The notes under the pieces were generated by a model, which saw only the letters and a list, made by a program, of their open reading frames with translations, was not told where the DNA came from and made no database searches. The position numbers were made by a program, and so were the translations under genes. A stretch of 10,000 nucleotides of DNA, from contig NZ_JAIWOI010000181.1 in the NCBI RefSeq assembly GCF_020217005.1, positions 1 to 10,000 of the forward strand, in the 5' to 3' direction. The DNA is from Rheinheimera sp. (GTDB taxonomy: Bacteria > Pseudomonadota > Gammaproteobacteria > Enterobacterales > Alteromonadaceae). Shown in pieces: positions 6,636 through 10,000 of this stretch. The first letter of the stretch is position 1. Each line of letters begins with the position of its first letter.

Positions 6636-6644
6636 TAATGATTT

Positions 6645-8456
6645 ATGCGTGGTATGGGAACTGCGGCCAAAAGAGCAGATGCAACAAAACAAGCTGAAGC
6701 TTTTGATCTGAAACAGACAGTTCAGTACATGTGGCCCTATATCTGGGCCTTTAAAGGCCGGGTGTTACTCGCTTTGGCTGCACTTTTGGCAGCCAAAGCC
6801 GCCACTTTGTACTTACCTTACGCCCTAAAACTGATCATTGATGATTTAGACCCCAGCTTAAACTCTGTGTTGAGTTTGCCCCTGGCCTTTTTATTGTTTT
6901 ATGGCGCCTTACGTTTTGGCTCAGTTTTTTTTGGTGAAGTACGGGACGCACTGTTTAGCAGAGTGACTGAACACGCCATGCGTAAAGTGGGCCTGCGGGT
7001 TTTTAATCATTTACATCAACTCGAACTGAGTTTCCATTTAGACCGCCAAACCGGTGGTATCAGTCGCGATATAGAAAGAGGCACCAACGGTATTAGTTTT
7101 TTGATGCGGTTTTTAATGTTCAACATAGTGCCAACCCTACTGGAAATTCTGCTGGTCGCTGTGATATTTGCACTGCTGTTTTCGTACTGGTACGCAGTAC
7201 TGACTTTTGTCGCCGTAGCCTTGTATGTAGCTTTCACTTTTTATGTCACAGAGTGGCGCAACAAATATATACGTGAAGCCAATCAGGCTGATTCTGCCAC
7301 CAACAGCAGAGCTGTGGACAGCTTGCTGAATTACGAAACAGTGAAGTACTTTAACAACGAAGCTTATGAAGAACGTACTTACGACCAGTTTTTAGCCAAC
7401 TGGGAGCAAGCCAAGCTAAAAAACCGTATGTCGCTGTTGGCGTTAAACTCAGGTCAGGCCTTGATTATTGCCGCAGCTATTACTCTGATGATGTGGATGG
7501 CAGCTCAGGGAGTTCTGAACAAAGAACTGACTCTGGGTGATTTAGCCATGGTCAATGCCTACATGCTGCAGTTATTCATTCCGCTGAATTTCTTAGGTTT
7601 TGTTTACAGAGAAATCCGTCGCTCTTTAACCGACCTGGAGAACATGCTTGGTCTGTTAAAAAAACAAGCTCAGATTAAAGATAAAGCCAGTGCTCCAGAG
7701 CTGCAGTTGCAGCAAGGACGGATTGAATTTAATCAGGTACATTTTAGTTATCAGCAAGGCCGTCCCATTCTGAATGGCTTAAACTTTGTGGTAGAACCAG
7801 GCCAGAAGCTGGCTATAGTCGGAGCTTCAGGCGCAGGTAAAAGTACCATAGCCAGACTTTTATACCGCTTTTACGATATCCAAAACGGCAGTATTTGCAT
7901 TGACGGACAAGACTTACGTGATGTGACTCAAAGCTCATTACGCCAGAGCATTGCTATAGTGCCGCAGGATACTGTGCTGTTTAACACCAGCATCAGGGAA
8001 AATATCCGCTATGGTAGACCAGATGCTACTGAGGCTGAAGTGGATCAGGTGATCAAGCTGGCCCATCTGGACAGCTTTATTCAAAGTTTACCGCTGGGCG
8101 ATCAAACTTTAGTGGGTGAACGGGGCTTAAAAGTATCAGGCGGCGAAAAACAGCGTATTGCTATAGCCCGCGTGTTACTCAAGGGGTCACCTATATTGAT
8201 TTTTGATGAGGCCACATCAGCTCTGGATTCACACTCAGAAGCTGCCATATTGCAGGCTTTGCGCGAGCTGGCAAAACACCATACGTCTGTGGTGATAGCC
8301 CACAGACTGTCCACTATTACTGATGCAGATAAGATACTGGTGCTACAACAAGGACAAGTGGCCGAAGCCGGCACACATCAGGAGTTACTGGGCCAACAAG
8401 GCCTTTATGCACAGTTATGGGCCAAACAACAAGAGGCCAAAACTAAAGCTGAGTAA
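6645..8456 (+). CDS. Atm1/HMT1-type ABC exporter (fused permease and ATPase)
   Basis: An inner-membrane half-transporter that works as a homodimer. Characterised relatives of the Atm1/HMT1/ABCB7 class export glutathione derivatives, glutathione-metal complexes or related sulfur compounds. The 603 residues are full length. A six-helix transmembrane domain spans about residues 35-325 and includes the subfamily signature NYETVKYFNNEAYEE and the LNFLGFVYREIRRSLTDLE stretch after the last helix. The ATPase domain is complete: Walker A GASGAGKST (393-401, K399), Q-loop Q441 in VPQDTVLF, signature VSGGE (497-501), Walker B with D521 and catalytic E522 in IFDEATSALD, and switch H553 in VVIAHRLST. The start at 6645 has GAGG ten bases upstream; an out-of-frame ATG at 6638 is too close to that site and reads only 19 codons. 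It stops three bases before repeat element C. Not likely to partner the binding protein at 5409, since exporters do not use one. Confidence 0.95.
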   Translation: MRGMGTAAKRADATKQAEAFDLKQTVQYMWPYIWAFKGRVLLALAALLAAKAATLYLPYALKLIIDDLDPSLNSVLSLPLAFLLFYGALRFGSVFFGEVRDALFSRVTEHAMRKVGLRVFNHLHQLELSFHLDRQTGGISRDIERGTNGISFLMRFLMFNIVPTLLEILLVAVIFALLFSYWYAVLTFVAVALYVAFTFYVTEWRNKYIREANQADSATNSRAVDSLLNYETVKYFNNEAYEERTYDQFLANWEQAKLKNRMSLLALNSGQALIIAAAITLMMWMAAQGVLNKELTLGDLAMVNAYMLQLFIPLNFLGFVYREIRRSLTDLENMLGLLKKQAQIKDKASAPELQLQQGRIEFNQVHFSYQQGRPILNGLNFVVEPGQKLAIVGASGAGKSTIARLLYRFYDIQNGSICIDGQDLRDVTQSSLRQSIAIVPQDTVLFNTSIRENIRYGRPDATEAEVDQVIKLAHLDSFIQSLPLGDQTLVGERGLKVSGGEKQRIAIARVLLKGSPILIFDEATSALDSHSEAAILQALRELAKHHTSVVIAHRLSTITDADKILVLQQGQVAEAGTHQELLGQQGLYAQLWAKQQEAKTKAE

Positions 8457-8457
8457 A
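8446..8457 (+). repeat. 12-bp direct repeat, left copy, over the exporter stop codon
   Basis: AAGCTGAGTAAA here covers the last codons and stop of the exporter gene and recurs exactly at 8789-8800, on the far side of element C. The two copies are not the same distance from the element ends (2 and 15 bases). Confidence 0.6.
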
Positions 8458-8459
8458 GC

Positions 8460-8773
8460 TAGAGCGTGTAGACGTTTCGAGGTTAAATTTTGTTCGTTCT
8501 GGCGCCGCTTTGATCGCGAAACGAGGAGCGAAGTTTAGTTATTCTAAATGAGCGACGAGTGAAGCTTCCGCTCCTGCTCACGCCCCTTACCTACATCCAT
8601 GTAGGCAACAAAGAAGCAAAGCGCCGCCAGACGAACCCGAAGGGCAGCGCCTGGCCGGCCTTTCTGCTGCGTTAGCACTCGTTTATGTAGAATGATACAC
8701 TGCACTCGCGCTGCCTTGCATAAAAACCGGCCAGACTGCTGCAAAAGTAACCCTGAAACATCCACACGCTCTA
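8460..8773. repeat. Element C: highly structured MITE-like element, about 314 bp
   Basis: The ends are inverted copies: TAGAGCGTGTAGACGTTTC from 8460 and TAGAGCGTGTGGATGTTTC read inward from 8773, matching at 22 of the first 26 positions. Internally a 20-21 base stem joins 8492-8512 to 8617-8636 with one indel and one mismatch. Inside it are a smaller stem-loop around TTTAG (8534-8538) / CTAAA (8544-8548), flanked by GGAGCG (8525-8530) / CGCTCC (8569-8574), and a CTACAT/ATGTAG dyad at 8591-8604. The right third has GGCAGCGC (8643-8650) with GCGCTGCC (8708-8715) and CTGGCCGG (8651-8658) with CCGGCCAG (8727-8734). No transposase and no credible gene is present. It could be a non-autonomous transposable element or a large REP/BIME-like structure. 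Transcribed from the exporter it would form an extensive 3' RNA fold. Confidence 0.7.
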
Positions 8774-8788
8774 ACATTAAGAAAGGTT

Positions 8789-8800
8789 AAGCTGAGTAAA
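8789..8800 (+). repeat. 12-bp direct repeat, right copy
   Basis: Exact copy of the sequence spanning the exporter stop codon at 8446-8457. It lies 16 bases beyond the right end of element C and outside any gene. Confidence 0.6.
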
Positions 8801-8810
8801 TGCATGGTAA

Positions 8811-8836
8811 AGACCTGAACCTGGTCTGATTTTTTT
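8811..8836 (+). terminator. Weak candidate terminator before the right-hand lipoprotein gene
   Basis: AGACC (8811-8815) and GGTCT (8823-8827) form a five-base stem with a seven-base loop, followed by GA and a run of seven T residues (8830-8836). If real it would end transcripts from the ABC exporter after reading through element C. The stem is short, so this is tentative. Confidence 0.4.
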
Positions 8837-8879
8837 GTTCTGATGACGGTATTTATTCTCACAGGACAAGAAAACTACT

Positions 8880-10000
8880 ATGTTGTTACGTCAGCTTATT
8901 CTTCCTATTACCAGCCTTGTATTATTGAGCGCCTGCGGTGGCAGTAGCTCATCTGAGGGCAATGACACCTACCCGAGCAGTTACCTGCAGTTTTACAACG
9001 GCTCAGCCAACAGTGCGACTACAACCCTTACACTAACAGACAGTGATGAGGTAGAAACAACTTTAGGCTCAGCCAGCTTTGGTGATGCGACCTCTCTGAC
9101 CACAGTTAATGCTGAGGCTTATGATCTGGCTTTTACCTATACAGACAACAGCGGCGACGTGCAGACGGTGCTGGAAGACGAAGTCAGCATGAAAACCAGT
9201 CAGAAAACTGTACTTTTTATGGTGGATAACTACGAGGCTCCTAAGATCCTCAATCTGAGTTTTGTCAGAGATGATGAACTGGACGATCAGTTTAAAGTCT
9301 ATTTTGCCAATTTACTGGCAGAAAACAAAAGTATGGACTTGTATATCAGCAGTTCAACGGAAGACTTTGATGATGCCGATTTTGTCGCCACTGTAGGTCA
9401 GCATGCTTTCAGTGAGGCTGTAACCTTTGATACTGGCAGCTATATCTTGTATTTAACCGATTCGGGCAGCAAAGATGTAGTACTGCAAAGTCCTGTCTAT
9501 AGCTTCAGTTATGAAACCGAGTATATTCTGGCATTACGTGACAACGCTGGACCTTTGAAGCGCAAAATTGCTTTGGATGTGATAGGAAACACTACTACAG
9601 TCTATCCATTGGAAGATGTGAACAGCAATGCTCAATTCAGGGTGTATAACAGTCTGAACGATTTAGATCCGGCCCAAATCTACATAGGTAGTACCAGCGG
9701 AACTCCGGTTTTTGCTGATTTAGCGGCCGACACTCTCACCTCTTATGTCGAAATTCCTCACGGTGATTACAGAGTGACCTTAACTGCAAATGAAGGCTCC
9801 AGCCAGATCCCAAATGGCTTGTTAACGCTGAATCAGGGGCAGAGCAAAAGCCTGGTGTTTTATCGGGACGAAAATAACAAAGCCACAGTACTGGCAGTGA
9901 CGGACAGCGCCACACCTCAGGTATACGACTTTGTCTTTAACGTAGTAAACGTGGTGCCTGATTTTGAAAACGTCAGCATCTACTTCGTTCCTCCGGGCAA
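8880..10000 (+). CDS. Modular lipoprotein with repeated beta-rich domains, DUF4397-like (partial, C-terminus off the right edge)
   Basis: The window contains 373 codons without a stop. A short signal peptide MLLRQLILPI... ends in the lipobox L-S-A-C with Cys19, followed by a Gly/Ser-rich linker, so the product is a lipoprotein, probably facing the periplasm or cell surface. The mature part appears to be built from similar beta-strand-rich modules starting near residues 32, 138, 251 and 349. Each opens with an F/Y-x-V/F-x-N-type strand (for example FKVYFANLL, FRVYNSLND, FVFNVVNVV), runs through a strand resembling D-L-Y-I or Q-I-Y-I-G and, in the complete modules, ends with a Y-x-V/L-x-L-T strand. 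This resembles DUF4397 proteins from memory. It is acidic and has no catalytic motif that I recognise; a structural or binding role is only inference. AGGA lies 13 bases before the ATG, a weak and rather distant ribosome site. Confidence 0.82.
   Translation, partial: MLLRQLILPITSLVLLSACGGSSSSEGNDTYPSSYLQFYNGSANSATTTLTLTDSDEVETTLGSASFGDATSLTTVNAEAYDLAFTYTDNSGDVQTVLEDEVSMKTSQKTVLFMVDNYEAPKILNLSFVRDDELDDQFKVYFANLLAENKSMDLYISSSTEDFDDADFVATVGQHAFSEAVTFDTGSYILYLTDSGSKDVVLQSPVYSFSYETEYILALRDNAGPLKRKIALDVIGNTTTVYPLEDVNSNAQFRVYNSLNDLDPAQIYIGSTSGTPVFADLAADTLTSYVEIPHGDYRVTLTANEGSSQIPNGLLTLNQGQSKSLVFYRDENNKATVLAVTDSATPQVYDFVFNVVNVVPDFENVSIYFVPPG

Noticed and set aside
6638..6640. ATG at 6638 as exporter start
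   Set aside because: Out of frame, only three bases from GAGG, and reads into a stop after 19 codons.
5409..8456. Binding protein and ABC gene as one uptake system
   Set aside because: The ABC protein is an Atm1/HMT1-type exporter with fused domains, and ppnP plus separate control regions lie between them.
8460..8773. Element C as a tRNA, CRISPR or riboswitch region
   Set aside because: There are no regularly spaced direct repeats, no cloverleaf and no known aptamer motif; terminal inverted repeats favour a repeat element.
8544..8777. Minus-strand 77-codon frame within element C
   Set aside because: It covers almost exactly the structured repeat, has no family resemblance and no ribosome site of note.

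Overview
This window looks like chromosomal DNA from a marine or freshwater gammaproteobacterium of the Alteromonadales/Chromatiaceae type. Rheinheimera is my best guess, from memory of similar proteins and dispersed repeats; no search was run. Genes are mostly monocistronic, with moderate GC and several lipoprotein or secreted products. I see no tRNA, rRNA, CRISPR array, transposase gene or phage gene.

Layout. An M28-family metallopeptidase lipoprotein lies on the minus strand (1-1659) and is cut by the left edge. Upstream of it (1660-2153) is a gene-free stretch holding two inverted-repeat elements: A (about 1682-1806) and B (about 1932-2196). Element B runs into the 3' end of a minus-strand secreted protein of unknown function (2154-2801) and appears to encode its last 13 residues and stop codon. 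Divergently, on the plus strand, come a small DUF3081-like protein (2885-3151) and a GH13 alpha-amylase-family lipoprotein (3257-5194) ending in a clear terminator. A periplasmic solute-binding-domain protein (5409-6143), the nucleoside phosphorylase ppnP (6256-6537) and an Atm1/HMT1-type ABC exporter (6645-8456) follow. A third inverted-repeat element, C (about 8460-8773), begins three bases after the exporter stop codon. The right end is the start of a modular lipoprotein (8880 to the edge).

How the genes relate. They do not form an obvious pathway or operon. Secreted hydrolysis (peptidase, amylase), solute sensing or binding, nucleoside salvage and glutathione-linked or metal export are ordinary chromosomal functions for a free-living heterotroph. 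I found no convincing novel multi-gene system. The most distinctive content is non-coding: three different MITE-like or REP-like elements close to gene ends and starts, one of them apparently domesticated as a protein C-terminus, plus several mutually exclusive RNA hairpins ahead of ppnP and the ABC exporter.
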